From: Exiguobacterium sp. AM39-5BH
Lineage (GTDB): Bacteria; Bacillota; Bacilli; Exiguobacteriales; Exiguobacteriaceae
Assembly (NCBI RefSeq): GCF_003467445.1
Contig: NZ_QSGS01000002.1
Location: 62,001 to 126,000, forward strand
Direction of reading: 5' to 3'
Length of the DNA: 64,000 bases
In this document: one piece after another, positions 37,469 to 47,159 of the stretch
How positions within the stretch are numbered: position 1 is the first letter of the stretch
Layout of the letters: every line of letters begins with the position of its first letter
Made by a program: the position numbers and the translations under genes
Notes under the pieces: generated by a model
Databases searched by the model: none
The model's input: the letters and a program-made list of their open reading frames with translations, nothing else
What the model was told of the DNA's origin: nothing

Positions 37469-38029
37469 TTACGATTTCGAAGGCGCGAGTCGCTCCACGA
37501 TTGCTTTCACTTCGCTGATCCGTTCATCGCGCACGAGCCGATGGACGGCAGGTAAGCGCAGCACAGCCATTTCTTTAAAAGACTCGGCGACATGTCCATT
37601 CTCTTCTTCGAGTCGAGTGATTGCATCATCGTACAAGCGATGCGTCGACCGTCCGAACAAGACGATGGTATGTAGCTTCGTACATTTCGAATGAACGGCT
37701 TGCAAGTGTTTCGTGTAACGCTGCACCGCTTTATGATAGTCTTCATGCGTCGCGAGCGCTTGACGCTTGCCCCGCAGAAGTTCTGGATAGAAACTTTCGT
37801 CGCCGAGGAACATCGTCTCGACGCCGATTCGTTTCAAATAAGGATGGCCACTGGCCTCGGCCACAGCTTGATCATCAATCAAACGTCCGAACGGAATCGA
37901 CTCCTCGACGAGCAATCGACTCATTTTCAAGCCGTTGATACCGTGTAACGGCATACCAAAATCGTCATCTTGTAGTCGGTCGATTACAAACAATACTCTC
38001 ATCTTACGTTTTAGTGAGACTTGTACCAT
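37469..38029 (-). CDS. Uncharacterised protein between mrfA and ponA
   Basis: A 186-residue soluble protein I cannot assign. It begins MRVLFVIDRLQDDDFGMPLHG (after a short possible leader from ATG 38029, which has an AGGATGGTG site), then PFGRLIDDQAVAEASGHPYLK and LHTIVLFGRSTHRLYDDAI. The strand-turn-helix pattern with VLFGRS and an NGH-type segment is reminiscent of Rossmann/uracil-DNA-glycosylase-like folds, but no catalytic motif is certain. It is in line with mrfAB (13 bases upstream of mrfA) and may belong to the same repair transcript. No B. subtilis counterpart is known to me at this place. Confidence 0.55.
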   Translation of the reverse strand: MVQVSLKRKMRVLFVIDRLQDDDFGMPLHGINGLKMSRLLVEESIPFGRLIDDQAVAEASGHPYLKRIGVETMFLGDESFYPELLRGKRQALATHEDYHKAVQRYTKHLQAVHSKCTKLHTIVLFGRSTHRLYDDAITRLEEENGHVAESFKEMAVLRLPAVHRLVRDERISEVKAIVERLAPSKS

Positions 38030-38076
38030 ATGTCACCATCCTATTCGCTTTCTTTTCATTATAGCAAACGAAACAG

Positions 38077-38106
38077 AAAAACAGGGCGCTGATGTCGCCC
38101 TGTTTC
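38077..38106 (-). terminator. recU-ponA terminator
   Basis: AAACAGGGCG-ACATCAG-CGCCCTGTTTTT on the minus strand, 14 bases past the ponA stop. Confidence 0.8.
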
Positions 38107-38119
38107 CTGTGAGTCGGTT

Positions 38120-40730
38120 TTAGTCACGACCGCCATTGCCATTGCCATTCCCGTTGCCGTTATCTTGGCCATTCGAGTCTGTCGATTGACGGCTGACGTC
38201 TCCGTTCGAATCCGTTTCCCCTTCTGTCTGATCGGTTGGCGGTTCTTCTTCGGTCGGTTCTTCCGTGTTCTCTTCTTCGGTGTTCGTGTCATTACCGTTA
38301 TTCTCATTGTTTTCATTATTACCGTTGTTGCCGTTGTTCTCGCCATCTGTTTGTTCGCCTTCCTCTGCAGGTGGCGTCTCTTCGGTAACCGGCTCTTCTT
38401 CCTCTTCGGCTGGGGGCTCTTCGCTCCGTTCAACCGTATAAGACGTTTGAAGCGGACTCGACTGCTGCGCCCCGACGAGGGAGTTCGTCGCATTGGCGAC
38501 AATTGTGAACGTTGTCTGTCCTTCCGGAAGCCCAGCGATGGCGATACTTGTATCTTCGGTCGTACCGACGACACGTTCACTTCCATCCGGACGTGTCTCC
38601 GTCACGGTGAACGAAAGACCTTGATAGCCCGCGGCTTGTACCCCTTGGGTGTCATACGACCACGAGAGTGTACCTGTCTCGGCTGGCACATCATAATCGA
38701 TCGATGCGCCGGTCGGAGCGGCCAATTTATCCGGCTGTAAGTCTTTCGGTTTTGTTCCTTTGACGTACAACTCGTTGCCGAGCGAGAGCACCGATTCCGG
38801 TTGCTGGAAGCGGTCCGGTTGACCCGTCGCGTTCGTCACTTGTTGCATCATATACTCGAAGTAATATTGGGCGTAGTTCGGCTTCATCATCGATACGTCT
38901 GTCGCGTTCGAACGACCCGTCCATACCGAAATCGAGTAGTCGGTCGTATAACCGGTGAACCATTTATCCATGTCTTCGTTTGTGGTTCCGGTCTTACCGG
39001 CGACATCCCATGGGAATGCGCCTGGCTCGTACGTCCCGTTCGAACCGCTGACGACGTCACGGAGCATGTCTGTCAACATATAAGCCGTATAGTCTTCCAT
39101 CGCCTGTTTCGGTTTGATCGGTGAGTTAATGGTCGAGCCGTCATTGAACTCGATTTTTTGAATCACGTGCGGCTTCGTATACATCCCATTCGTGCCAAGT
39201 GCGGCGTAAGCGGCCGCCATTTGCGTCGTGCTCGCCTCGGCGGCACCGAGCGCGTTCGAGGCATTCATCTCATCGCCTGACATCGACGGCTCGATGCCGA
39301 CGTTCTCGACGAACGATTGGATGGCGTCTTGGCCGAACTCGTCGCGCACTTCATAGAAGGCACGCACGGCCGGGGTGTTACCCGAGATCGTCAAGTAGTA
39401 ACGCATCGTGTTGGCTCCCCGGTAACCCTCATAATAGTTCTTAGGGTTGTAATCTTCCTCGTCAAACGCTTTGTCGACTAACACTTTGCCGGTCGACCAT
39501 TGCGCGTTCTCAATCCCTGGACCGTAGTCGAAGAACGCTTCGCCGTCGACCCGATTTGGCGTTTTTCGCGCGAATAGTCGCGATAGTTCTTGTCGCCTTG
39601 TTTCGCTTGTTGACTGTCGATGACGGCGATGATTTCACCCGTCTTCGTGTTCAGCACGGTCGCCCCCATGCGGAGATCCTCTGGGAACGCACCATTCGGG
39701 ATGTTCACATTGTTTGACTTGATGTCGCTATTGAACTTCGTGTGCAAGTCTTTATTGATCGACGTGTACACTTTTAAGCCCGTCCCGTAAATGTCCGCCT
39801 GCTCGAGACCGTAGTCTTCCTCGAGCTCGGCTTGGACACGGGCGTAAATCGAGCGCGTATACGACTCTGCTTCAGACTGGGCCCCTGGCGAGATGATGTC
39901 TGCGATTTTGACGTCGAGCGCTTTATTGTATTGTTCTTCCGTGATATGACCGTCACGCTTCATCGCCGAGAGTACTTGTTCTTGACGGTAACGCGTGAGT
40001 TCCTGGTCGCCACTGATCGGGTCATAGGCGCTCGGACGTTGCGGGAGACCGGCCAAGATGGCCGCCTCTTGATAGTTCACTTCCGAGACCGGCTTGTTGA
40101 AGTATGTCTTCGAAGCTGCTTGGACGCCCCATGCCCCTGAACCGTAATAGTTCTTGTTCAAGTACATCTCTAAAATCTGTTCTTTCGTGTACTCACGCTC
40201 AAGTTTGATGGCGAGCCACTGCTCTTGCAGTTTTCGTTTCAACTTTTTATCCGTTGATAAGAACGACTGCTTGACGAGCTGTTGCGTGATCGTCGAACCA
40301 CCTTCGGCACCGAAGCCGTCGGTCACGTTCGCAAGCACGGCGCCGCCAATCCGGCGCAAGTCGACCCCGTTATGCTCATAGAACGACGGTCCTCAATCGA
40401 GATGACCGCTTGTTGCATCACTTCCGAGATATCATCGATGGACACATATTCTCGAATCTGTCCGTTCTCTTCGAGCGGTTCCCCTTCAGCTGATAAGAGC
40501 TGGATCGGGTACGTATCAACTAATTTTTTTTCATCGAGCGGTGGTGCTGTCGCAATCGCATATGCAGTATACGCCCCTCCGACGATGACGCCAATAATAA
40601 AAAGGATTCCTAAAATTGTTAAAATGCGTCGAAACTTCGATTTCTTTATGTTCGGTTTCGACTTTTTGGCCGCTGGTTTACGTTTATTAGTCGTTGTGCC
40701 TTGTCGACGTGCCATCCGACTTCGTTCCAT
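38120..40730 (-). CDS. ponA: Class A penicillin-binding protein PBP1A/1B (PonA), frameshifted twice
   Basis: A bifunctional glycosyltransferase/transpeptidase that polymerises and cross-links peptidoglycan. A basic cytoplasmic tail and one membrane segment (LTILGILFIIGVIVGGAYTA) are followed by the GT51 motifs EDRRFYEHNG, GGSTITQQLVKQ and the later RKLQEQWLAIKLE. The transpeptidase has GSTAK (SxxK), SGN and AGKTGTTN. A FnIII domain and a tail rich in Asn, Glu and Gly end the protein. One-base deletions near 40385 (inside EDRR/FYEH) and 39536 (after STAK) break the frame; adding two bases gives 870 residues. GpsB, its usual partner, is nearby. Confidence 0.93.
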
Positions 40731-40751
40731 TCACACTTCACTCCTTCAATT

Positions 40752-41342
40752 TCAATCGAGCCACGCTTCAATCGCCGTCAAATAATCGACAGCGGGCATC
40801 GCCCGGGTTGGAACTTCAATTGCATTTTGTTCGATATAAGATAACGGAATCGATTTCCGTCCTGATTCGCGTTGCTCCCACCAGACTAATAATTGCTCCG
40901 TTGATAACACATATTGCGTATTATAGCGGCTAAATCGAATGATGACAAAACAAATCCCTCCATGTCGCTCACATTCACGCATATGGTTGATTTGATGATC
41001 GTGGAAGTTTCCGAGCGGGAAAGACGTCTTGTTGTTTGTCTCTTTCGCTTCAAAATCGATATACTTGCTACGATACACTCCATTATAATCAGTCGTCGAT
41101 GCTTGCTTGAAATACGCCTCGGTCACTTTCGCCGCACTCCGTTTCGGGTAATCGACTTTTACGATTTGTAGGGGGGTCGGCTTTTTGTGGATGACTGCTC
41201 GGCCATGAAGCCGATAAAATTCATTCGTGTCGTTCAGTAGCCTCTCGAGGTTCATGCCTCGATTCGCATACGTCTGCGAATTCGAGCGGACCTGCCCAGC
41301 CAGATGCTTTGGCTTTTTCCCGTTTGGATAATGGAACAACAT
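40752..41342 (-). CDS. recU: Holliday junction resolvase RecU
   Basis: A 196-residue dimeric resolvase that cuts four-way junctions in recombination repair and chromosome segregation. The nuclease core has GVYRSKYIDFEAKETNNKTSFP, with the conserved Glu-x-Lys (EAKET) of the PD-(D/E)xK-type fold, then HDHQINHMRECERHGGICFVIIRF. The N-terminal stalk NSQTYANRGMNLERLLNDTN is also conserved. Start ATG 41342 follows GGGGGTG; the frame is open to a TTG at 41354. It is 21 bases upstream of ponA, the standard Bacillales pair. Confidence 0.93.
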   Translation of the reverse strand: MLFHYPNGKKPKHLAGQVRSNSQTYANRGMNLERLLNDTNEFYRLHGRAVIHKKPTPLQIVKVDYPKRSAAKVTEAYFKQASTTDYNGVYRSKYIDFEAKETNNKTSFPLGNFHDHQINHMRECERHGGICFVIIRFSRYNTQYVLSTEQLLVWWEQRESGRKSIPLSYIEQNAIEVPTRAMPAVDYLTAIEAWLD

Positions 41343-41701
41343 CGTCACCCCCAATGTCTAGTTTAGCAGGTTGAGTCTACCCGGTCCTTCAGTCTGAAGT
41401 CTGATTGTCGAGTTCTGTCGCTCGGCTCCTGTATGGATTTTCCGCAATCCATATCGTACCAAACTCCTGTATGTTAAACTAGTACGTAGTGCATTGTGTA
41501 GTCAAATTGACACGACCTTGTTACGGAAGACTATTTATTTTTCTGAAATAAGTCTTCTTCTTATTAACCCCATTCAAGTCGGATTAAACTCAGATTGACG
41601 AAAGTTTGAAAAAAGGTTGCAATGAATAGCATAAAACAAGGTTGTTAAACAATTAGCAGGCTCGCTTTCATAAGCCTTAGAGCCATGGGTGGAGGAGTAA
41701 G
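41343..41701. promoter_or_regulatory. 359-base intergenic region: divergent promoters of recU and the DUF3800 gene, with two hairpins
   Basis: AT-rich non-coding sequence. On the plus strand TTGACA (41507-41512) is followed 19 bases later by TATTTA, a possible promoter. AAGACT...AGTCTT (41527-41556) can form an imperfect hairpin in the resulting leader. A second hairpin, TATGGATT-TTCCGC-AATCCATA, lies at 41434-41455. A GGAGGAG ribosome-binding site precedes the DUF3800 start. No ORF or known RNA family is recognisable. Confidence 0.4.
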
Positions 41702-42553
41702 ATGGAAACACAAAAGAAGTATGTCATGTTCGTCGATGAGACGGGTACGCCAAAAGGAAACACGCAGTTCAATCTGACCGGCGTATTGATGGAATATAAA
41801 TATGCGATCGATGCCGATGAAGCCGGAATGCCTTGTGAATTGAAGCGCCGTTTGCATGCGTTCAAACGTGACGTATTCAAAACGGAAAACATTCCGCTCC
41901 ACTTAAAAGAAATCTTAAAAGCTGAACATCCGTATGGCAAAGAAGATGGTATTACGATTGATATGCTTCGAGATTTTTGGAACAAGTTGCCGGACTTTCT
42001 GCGTGATATCAATTGTACGATTGTAAGCGTCGAAGTTGATAAGCAAAAGCTTCACGAGTTCTATTCAACACCGAAAGATCCATACGTCGTCGCATTCGCC
42101 CATTTGATGAAATCGTTTTACGCATTTTTAGAAGAGACAGAGGCAGCCAGTGCGCGTGTCGTTTTGGAATCACGGGATGACTATCAGAATTTGCTGATCC
42201 AAAAGGCGTTCTTCGATATTTTCAATTCGGGGACAGTCCATCTCGATGTGGAGAAGAGTCGACAAAAAATCAAAGGTTTCATTTTCTCGGAGAAACAGAA
42301 TACAATTTATCAATCCGGACTCGAAATCGCTGATCTCGTCTGTCTTCCGCTCTCGCGTGTGCGCCGCGGCGTCATCGAAGTAAAACCACGGTTCGTCCAT
42401 TATGGGGATGAGAACCGAATCTTCAAAGCGATTAAGGACAAGATTTACATCCGTAAAGAAAGTCCTGACCAAGATTTTCGAAACTGGGGGTTCAAAAAAG
42501 TACCCATCACAAAGAAGCGCCGCGAATGGAGCGACCATCCGTGGAACCATTAA
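41702..42553 (+). CDS. DUF3800 family protein
   Basis: A 283-residue protein with an N-terminal strand MFVDETGTPKGNTQFNLTGVLM; the Asp-Glu of VDETG is the conserved acidic site of DUF3800, which is thought to have an RNase H-like fold. Further conserved features are the DSR-like VVLESRDDYQN block and SGLEIADLVCLPLSRV near the C terminus, again with a conserved Asp. The function is not established; members occur in variable and defence-linked regions. It is the only plus-strand gene between recU and nth, where B. subtilis has ypoC, and so looks like an insertion. Confidence 0.78.
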   Translation: METQKKYVMFVDETGTPKGNTQFNLTGVLMEYKYAIDADEAGMPCELKRRLHAFKRDVFKTENIPLHLKEILKAEHPYGKEDGITIDMLRDFWNKLPDFLRDINCTIVSVEVDKQKLHEFYSTPKDPYVVAFAHLMKSFYAFLEETEAASARVVLESRDDYQNLLIQKAFFDIFNSGTVHLDVEKSRQKIKGFIFSEKQNTIYQSGLEIADLVCLPLSRVRRGVIEVKPRFVHYGDENRIFKAIKDKIYIRKESPDQDFRNWGFKKVPITKKRREWSDHPWNH

Positions 42554-42589
42554 AAACTGCCTTGCCGAACATTTCGGCAAGGCAGTTTT
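42553..42589. terminator. Bidirectional terminator between DUF3800 and nth
   Basis: AAAACTGCCTTGCCGAA-CAT-TTCGGCAAGGCAGTTTT is a perfect stem of 17 base pairs with T runs on both strands. Confidence 0.9.
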
Positions 42590-42594
42590 TTTGG

Positions 42595-43257
42595 TCATTG
42601 TCCCGTTGCTTGTTTGGACTTTATTCGTTTCTTCCCTTCGCGGCACATATGCAAGAGGGGACACGTCTCACAAGCTGGACGTTGCGCCTTGCAGTGATAC
42701 CGGCCAAAAAAGATGAACTGGTGATGGAGCTGAGACCATTCATCGCGCGGGAACTTCTTCATAAGCGTGTCTTCGACTTGACGGACATTGTCTTTCCAAC
42801 GGCAGATGCCGAGGCGTTTCGAGACGCGCTCGACGTGCGTATCGACCGCGAAGGCCGGTTCGTGAAACGCGACGGACAAGACGACGTTCGCCGTCTTCCG
42901 GCCGACGCCAGGCAACGCCTCGAGCGATTCACGGTCGGACGGGACAATTCCGTCATGACACTCCACGATTTGCATCGAGAGCGCCTTCACGTTTTTCGCC
43001 TTGTTTCGATAGAGACCGATGCGTTTGATTAACGCCTCGATATCGGCGACGTCAGCCTTGGCCATCGATTCGACGGTCGGATAGGCCTCGAACAGACCTG
43101 GCGTCACTTTGTTGACGAGTGCATCAGTCGCCTGCGCCGATAACGCCACGGCCACGACAAGCTCGAACGGATTGCGATGCGTCAACTCACAGTGGGCGTC
43201 CGGGAACATGCGGCGCATCGTGTTAGACACTTCGGTCAATTGGGCTTTCGTCAACAT
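42595..43257 (-). CDS. nth: Endonuclease III (Nth), iron-sulfur DNA glycosylase
   Basis: A 220-residue base-excision repair glycosylase/AP lyase for oxidised pyrimidines. The helix-hairpin-helix with catalytic Lys is LEALPGVGRKTANVVLS; the catalytic Asp is in FAVDTHVERVSKRLG. The [4Fe-4S] cluster motif C-x6-C-x2-C-x5-C is CKAQRPACETCPLLHMC. The ATG at 43257 overlaps the dnaD stop by one base and has a GGAGG site; the longer open frame to 43320 lies inside dnaD and is not supported. dnaD-nth is conserved in Bacillales. Confidence 0.94.
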   Translation of the reverse strand: MLTKAQLTEVSNTMRRMFPDAHCELTHRNPFELVVAVALSAQATDALVNKVTPGLFEAYPTVESMAKADVADIEALIKRIGLYRNKAKNVKALSMQIVECHDGIVPSDRESLEALPGVGRKTANVVLSVAFHEPAFAVDTHVERVSKRLGICRWKDNVRQVEDTLMKKFPRDEWSQLHHQFIFFGRYHCKAQRPACETCPLLHMCREGKKRIKSKQATGQ

Positions 43258-43844
43258 CACTTTTTCCTCCGTTGATAATCGACGAGGTCCTCGAGTGACT
43301 CGACGTTGTGGTCTTGCCACACTCGAAGAATCTTGTCCATATATTTAAAGTTGCGTACGTTGCGAAGCTTTGCTTCCCGAAGCGCGGCCATAATCAGCTC
43401 TTCACTGAAGCCGTCCTCGGTCAACCAACCGACAATCTGTTCGATCTCGAACGGAGTGATCGTTCCGAATTCGCGCTCAAACGTATGAATGATACTCTCA
43501 TTCAACGAATGCGTTGTCGTTTCCGGTGTTGCCTCTCTATGGAGCGCCATGAACAACGGCAATAAGCTATATCGTTCGACCTCTGCCGACGCATCGATGG
43601 CAATCAACTCTTTTTGGAGCAAACCGAGCAAGACGGCGCGGGCCTCGCTCTCGGCCACATTCATCCGGTCTCCGAGTTCGCTTGGAAGCGGCATCTCGAT
43701 GCCTTCCCCCGTCATCTCAAGTAAATGGATGACGAGATTGAACTCGACCGGACTCAAGTTGAGGCGACGCGCCTCCGTGAACAGTTTTCTCGGAACGACG
43801 ACTGGATTTTGTTCGAACAGCTTGATTAGATTATGTGCATCCAT
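43257..43844 (-). CDS. dnaD: DNA replication initiation protein DnaD
   Basis: A 195-residue primosomal protein that loads the replicative helicase with DnaB and DnaI. The N-terminal winged-helix region includes LSPVEFNLVIHLLEMTGEG. The C-terminal DDBH2 domain has IEQIVGWLTEDGFSEELI and the DNA-binding KYMDKILRVW (YxxxIxxxW). The ATG at 43844 (MDAHNL) has an AAAGGA site; the frame extends to 43871. It is coupled to nth. Confidence 0.9.
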   Translation of the reverse strand: MDAHNLIKLFEQNPVVVPRKLFTEARRLNLSPVEFNLVIHLLEMTGEGIEMPLPSELGDRMNVAESEARAVLLGLLQKELIAIDASAEVERYSLLPLFMALHREATPETTTHSLNESIIHTFEREFGTITPFEIEQIVGWLTEDGFSEELIMAALREAKLRNVRNFKYMDKILRVWQDHNVESLEDLVDYQRRKK

Positions 43845-43868
43845 GTCGCACATCCTTTCTAGACAAAT

Positions 43869-43898
43869 CAATCGGGGAAGACAAAGTCATCCCCGATT
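43869..43898 (-). terminator. Possible partial terminator after asnS
   Basis: AATCGGGGA and TCCCCGATT pair around a 12-base loop immediately after the asnS stop, with a weak T-poor tail (GATTTGTCT). Read-through into dnaD is likely. Confidence 0.5.
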
Positions 43899-43903
43899 GG
43901 CGA

Positions 43904-45211
43904 TTATGGGTGAATGCGGTTCAAGAGGCGTGGGAACGGAATCGCTTCGCGGATATGCTCGATACCGCTGATCCAGGCGACCGTCCGCTCAAGGCCAAGA
44001 CCGAAGCCAGAGTGCGGGACCGATCCGTATTTGCGGAGTTCGAGGTACCAGTCGTACGCGTCCGTCTCATCGAGACCTTCTTTGATAATTTCTTCTTTCA
44101 ACCGGTCGTAATCGTCTTCACGCTGTGAACCACCGATGATCTCGCCATAGCCTTCCGGTGCAATCAAGTCGGCACAAAGGACGAGTTCCGGGTTTTCCGG
44201 GTCGACCTTCATGTAGAACGGTTTGATGTCTTTCGGCCAATGGGTGATGAATACCGGAAGGTCGTGCGCGTTGGCGATGGCCGTCTCGTGCGGGGCACCG
44301 AAATCATCGCCGTACTCGATATCGTCGAAGCCTTCCTCTTTCAAGAACTTGATCGCATCCGTGTAACGGACACGCGGGAACGGCGCTTGAACTTTTTCAA
44401 GTTTCGACAAGTCGCGTCCGAGCAGTTCGAGTTCGTTGCGGCAGTTCTCGAGCGCCGATTTGGCGATATACGAGACGTAGCGCTCTTGGAGTTCGAGGCT
44501 CATGTCATGGTCGAAGAACGCCATCTCCGGCTCGATCATCCAGAACTCAATCAAGTGGCGGCGCGTCTTCGATTTCTCGGCCCGGAACGTCGGTCCGAAC
44601 GAGAATACTTTGCCAAGTGCCATCGCGGCAGCTTCCATGTATAGCTGACCCGTTTGTGACAAGTAGGCCGGTTGGCCGAAGTAATCTGTCTCGAACAACT
44701 CGGTCGTGCCTTCCGGTGCGCTCGATGTGATGATCGGCGGGTCGATTTTCACGAACCCTTCTTGGTTATAGAACTCATACGTCGCCCGAATCAATTCGTT
44801 GCGGACTTTCATGATCGCATGCTGACGACGCGAACGGAGCCATAGGTGACGGTTGTCCATCAAGAACTCGGTACCATGCTCTTTCGGTGTGATCGGATAG
44901 TCGACCGATTCCGCGATCACTTCCATCGCCGTCACTTCGAGCTCGAAACCGAGCGGCGTGCGCCCGCCGTCCGATTTGACCGTACCCGTGACCCAGACCG
45001 AAGTCTCTTGCGTCACGCCTTTGGCGAGCGCGAACAACTCTTCGGCTACATCGGCTTTGACGACGACGGCTTGGGCGAAGCCGCTCCCGTCACGAAGTTG
45101 CAGGAAAGCGATCTTTCCGCTCGAACGTTTGTTAGCGATCCAGGCTCCGACGCGAACCGTCTGGCCTTCATAATCTTTAAATTGGCTAATTGAAATTGTT
45201 GTCATGTCCAT
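43904..45211 (-). CDS. asnS: Asparaginyl-tRNA synthetase
   Basis: A class II synthetase of 435 residues that charges tRNA-Asn. The N-terminal OB-fold ([21 protein letters not shown]) binds the anticodon. The catalytic core has [34 protein letters not shown] (motif 2) and [15 protein letters not shown] (motif 3). Three ATGs lie close together (45217, 45211, 45205); the middle one has the best spacing from AAAGG. It is followed on the same strand by dnaD and preceded by aspB at 14 to 20 bases, as in B. subtilis. Confidence 0.95.
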   Translation of the reverse strand: MDMTTISISQFKDYEGQTVRVGAWIANKRSSGKIAFLQLRDGSGFAQAVVVKADVAEELFALAKGVTQETSVWVTGTVKSDGGRTPLGFELEVTAMEVIAESVDYPITPKEHGTEFLMDNRHLWLRSRRQHAIMKVRNELIRATYEFYNQEGFVKIDPPIITSSAPEGTTELFETDYFGQPAYLSQTGQLYMEAAAMALGKVFSFGPTFRAEKSKTRRHLIEFWMIEPEMAFFDHDMSLELQERYVSYIAKSALENCRNELELLGRDLSKLEKVQAPFPRVRYTDAIKFLKEEGFDDIEYGDDFGAPHETAIANAHDLPVFITHWPKDIKPFYMKVDPENPELVLCADLIAPEGYGEIIGGSQREDDYDRLKEEIIKEGLDETDAYDWYLELRKYGSVPHSGFGLGLERTVAWISGIEHIREAIPFPRLLNRIHP

Positions 45212-45225
45212 ATCCATCCTTTCGC

Positions 45226-46413
45226 TTATCGAGCGTTACGTGTAATGAAGTCTTCTACTCGATCGAGCGCTTCTAGTACTCGTTTTAATTCTGTTGCATA
45301 AGACAAGCGGACGTAGTCGTCCTGTCCGAAACCTGAGCCTGGGACGAGCGCGACGTACGCTTCACCGAGGACGGCCTCGCACCACGCATCGACCGAGTCG
45401 TAACCGCTCATCGATGCCGCCTCTTTGGCGTTGGCATATAAGTAAAATGCGCCTTGCGGCTTCAAGCATGTGATGCCAGGGATGGCAATCAGACGCTCAT
45501 AGACAATTTCGAGTCGTTCCGCGAATGAGACGCGCATCATCTCGACGTCGTCTTGTGGTCCGTTATACGCTTCGACCGCCGCCGCTTGGGCGATTGACGT
45601 TGGGTTCGACGTCGAGTGCGATGCGAGGTTCGTCATTGCCTCGATAATCGTCTTATCGCCGACCGCATAGCCGATGCGCCATCCGGTCATCGCGTGTGAC
45701 TTCGACACACCGTTGATGATAATCGTCCGCTCCAACATACCTGGAAGCGTCGCAATCGAGACGAACTCCGCATCGCCATAGACGAGTTTCTCATAAATCT
45801 CGTCACTGACGACTAGCAGATCGTGCCGTTTGACAACGTCCGCAAGCGCCGAGAGTTCAGATTCTGTATAAATCATGCCGGTCGGGTTCGATGGGCTGTT
45901 CAAGATGACCGCCTTCGTCCGATCCGTGATGGCCTCCTCGAGCAGCTCAGGCGTCAATTTGAACATCGTCGCCTCGTTCGTGTCCACGTAGACCGGGACG
46001 CCGTCGGCGAGCTTCACTTGCTCCGGATAGCTGACCCAGTACGGTACCGGGATGATGACTTCGTCGCCTTCATCTAAAATCGCTTGGAACAATGTATAAA
46101 GGGCATGCTTTGCACCTGAAGCGACCATGACTTCTGCGCGCGTAAACGTCAAATTGCTGTCGCGCTTCGTCTTCTCGATGATCGCGTCTTTCAATTCGAC
46201 CGTTCCGCCTGATGGCGTATACTTCGTGTCACCATCGCGCGCGGCCTGACAGGCTGCCTCGATGATGCGTTCTGGCGTATTGAAGTCTGGTTCCCCGGCG
46301 CCGAGGCCGATGACGTCTTGTCCCGAAGCTTTTAACGCTTTCGCTTTCGCCGTGATGGCGAGTGTCGTTGAAGGTGTCAACTGCTTTACACGTTGTGCCA
46401 ATAGATGTTCCAC
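45226..46413 (-). CDS. aspB: Aspartate aminotransferase AspB
   Basis: A 395-residue PLP enzyme of fold type I that interconverts aspartate and oxaloacetate. Motifs are [43 protein letters not shown] and the PLP-lysine motif [39 protein letters not shown] closes the protein. It lies between asnS and the ypmB-like gene in the standard order. Confidence 0.93.
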   Translation of the reverse strand: MEHLLAQRVKQLTPSTTLAITAKAKALKASGQDVIGLGAGEPDFNTPERIIEAACQAARDGDTKYTPSGGTVELKDAIIEKTKRDSNLTFTRAEVMVASGAKHALYTLFQAILDEGDEVIIPVPYWVSYPEQVKLADGVPVYVDTNEATMFKLTPELLEEAITDRTKAVILNSPSNPTGMIYTESELSALADVVKRHDLLVVSDEIYEKLVYGDAEFVSIATLPGMLERTIIINGVSKSHAMTGWRIGYAVGDKTIIEAMTNLASHSTSNPTSIAQAAAVEAYNGPQDDVEMMRVSFAERLEIVYERLIAIPGITCLKPQGAFYLYANAKEAASMSGYDSVDAWCEAVLGEAYVALVPGSGFGQDDYVRLSYATELKRVLEALDRVEDFITRNAR

Positions 46414-46434
46414 AAAAACTCCCCCTATGTTTCG

Positions 46435-46911
46435 TTACGAGTCCGTCAATTGGACCCGTCGAATAAATTCGCCCGCTTGGAGCGTATAATACGAATACGT
46501 ATACGATGCGCCCGATTTCGTCACGACCTCGATCAAGGCCCGTTCATCGAAGCCATATTTACAGCTGACGAGCGTACCGCCGGTCTCTGCGACCGAGTCG
46601 GCACAGATTTGTTCTGAATCGACCGTTGCGATGTCCCGTGTCTCGATTGGCAACTTGTCGTCGACCGGCACGAACTGGACCCGATCCGTCTCCTCGAAGA
46701 CGACATACGGTTCTGTCCCGTTAAACAGTTCGGCCCGTTCAATCGAGACGGACGGTTGCTCGTCGACGAGTCGCTCGCGCGCTTCCTCGATCATTTTCTC
46801 TTTCGTCCGCTCGGTGTGGCCGACCGTGAACCAATAAATGCCACTAAATACGATGATGACACCGATGAGTGCCGTCATGAACGCAATCACTACTTTTGTC
46901 TTCCGTGTCAT
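46435..46911 (-). CDS. ypmB: YpmB-like membrane-anchored protein (DUF5590)
   Basis: A 158-residue protein with one N-terminal membrane segment (VVIAFMTALIGVIIVFSGIYWF) and an extracytoplasmic domain of PepSY-like size with YSYYTLQAGEFIRRV at the end. No function is known. The position between aspB and ypmA, and the topology, match B. subtilis YpmB. It overlaps the ypmA stop by 4 bases. Confidence 0.75.
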   Translation of the reverse strand: MTRKTKVVIAFMTALIGVIIVFSGIYWFTVGHTERTKEKMIEEARERLVDEQPSVSIERAELFNGTEPYVVFEETDRVQFVPVDDKLPIETRDIATVDSEQICADSVAETGGTLVSCKYGFDERALIEVVTKSGASYTYSYYTLQAGEFIRRVQLTDS

Positions 46912-47093
46912 TCCGTCCGATAGATGGTGAACACCATCTCTTCTTTCTTCGGATCATTCACTTTTTTCTCTAAAGCAAGACCGAACATTAAATCTTGGCT
47001 CTTCAACGTACGATTCAACAAGTCGACGATTTTGTAGACGTCTGCCGTCGGCTCGATTCGAACCGTCGCCAACGTCTCAATATTCGAATTCAT
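46908..47093 (-). CDS. ypmA: YpmA-like small protein (DUF4264)
   Basis: A 61-residue protein, MNSNIETLATVRIEPTADVY, with DLLNRTLKSQDLMFGLALEKK in the middle, matching DUF4264/YpmA in size, composition and place. The function is unknown. The start ATG 47093 follows AAGGAGGAG; the longer frame to 47126 includes that site and is rejected. Confidence 0.8.
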   Translation of the reverse strand: MNSNIETLATVRIEPTADVYKIVDLLNRTLKSQDLMFGLALEKKVNDPKKEEMVFTIYRTE

Positions 47094-47159
47094 GATTACT
47101 CCTCCTTCAAAAAACACTATACCCATTATTATAAAGCGATAATTTCACGATGCCTAGCG

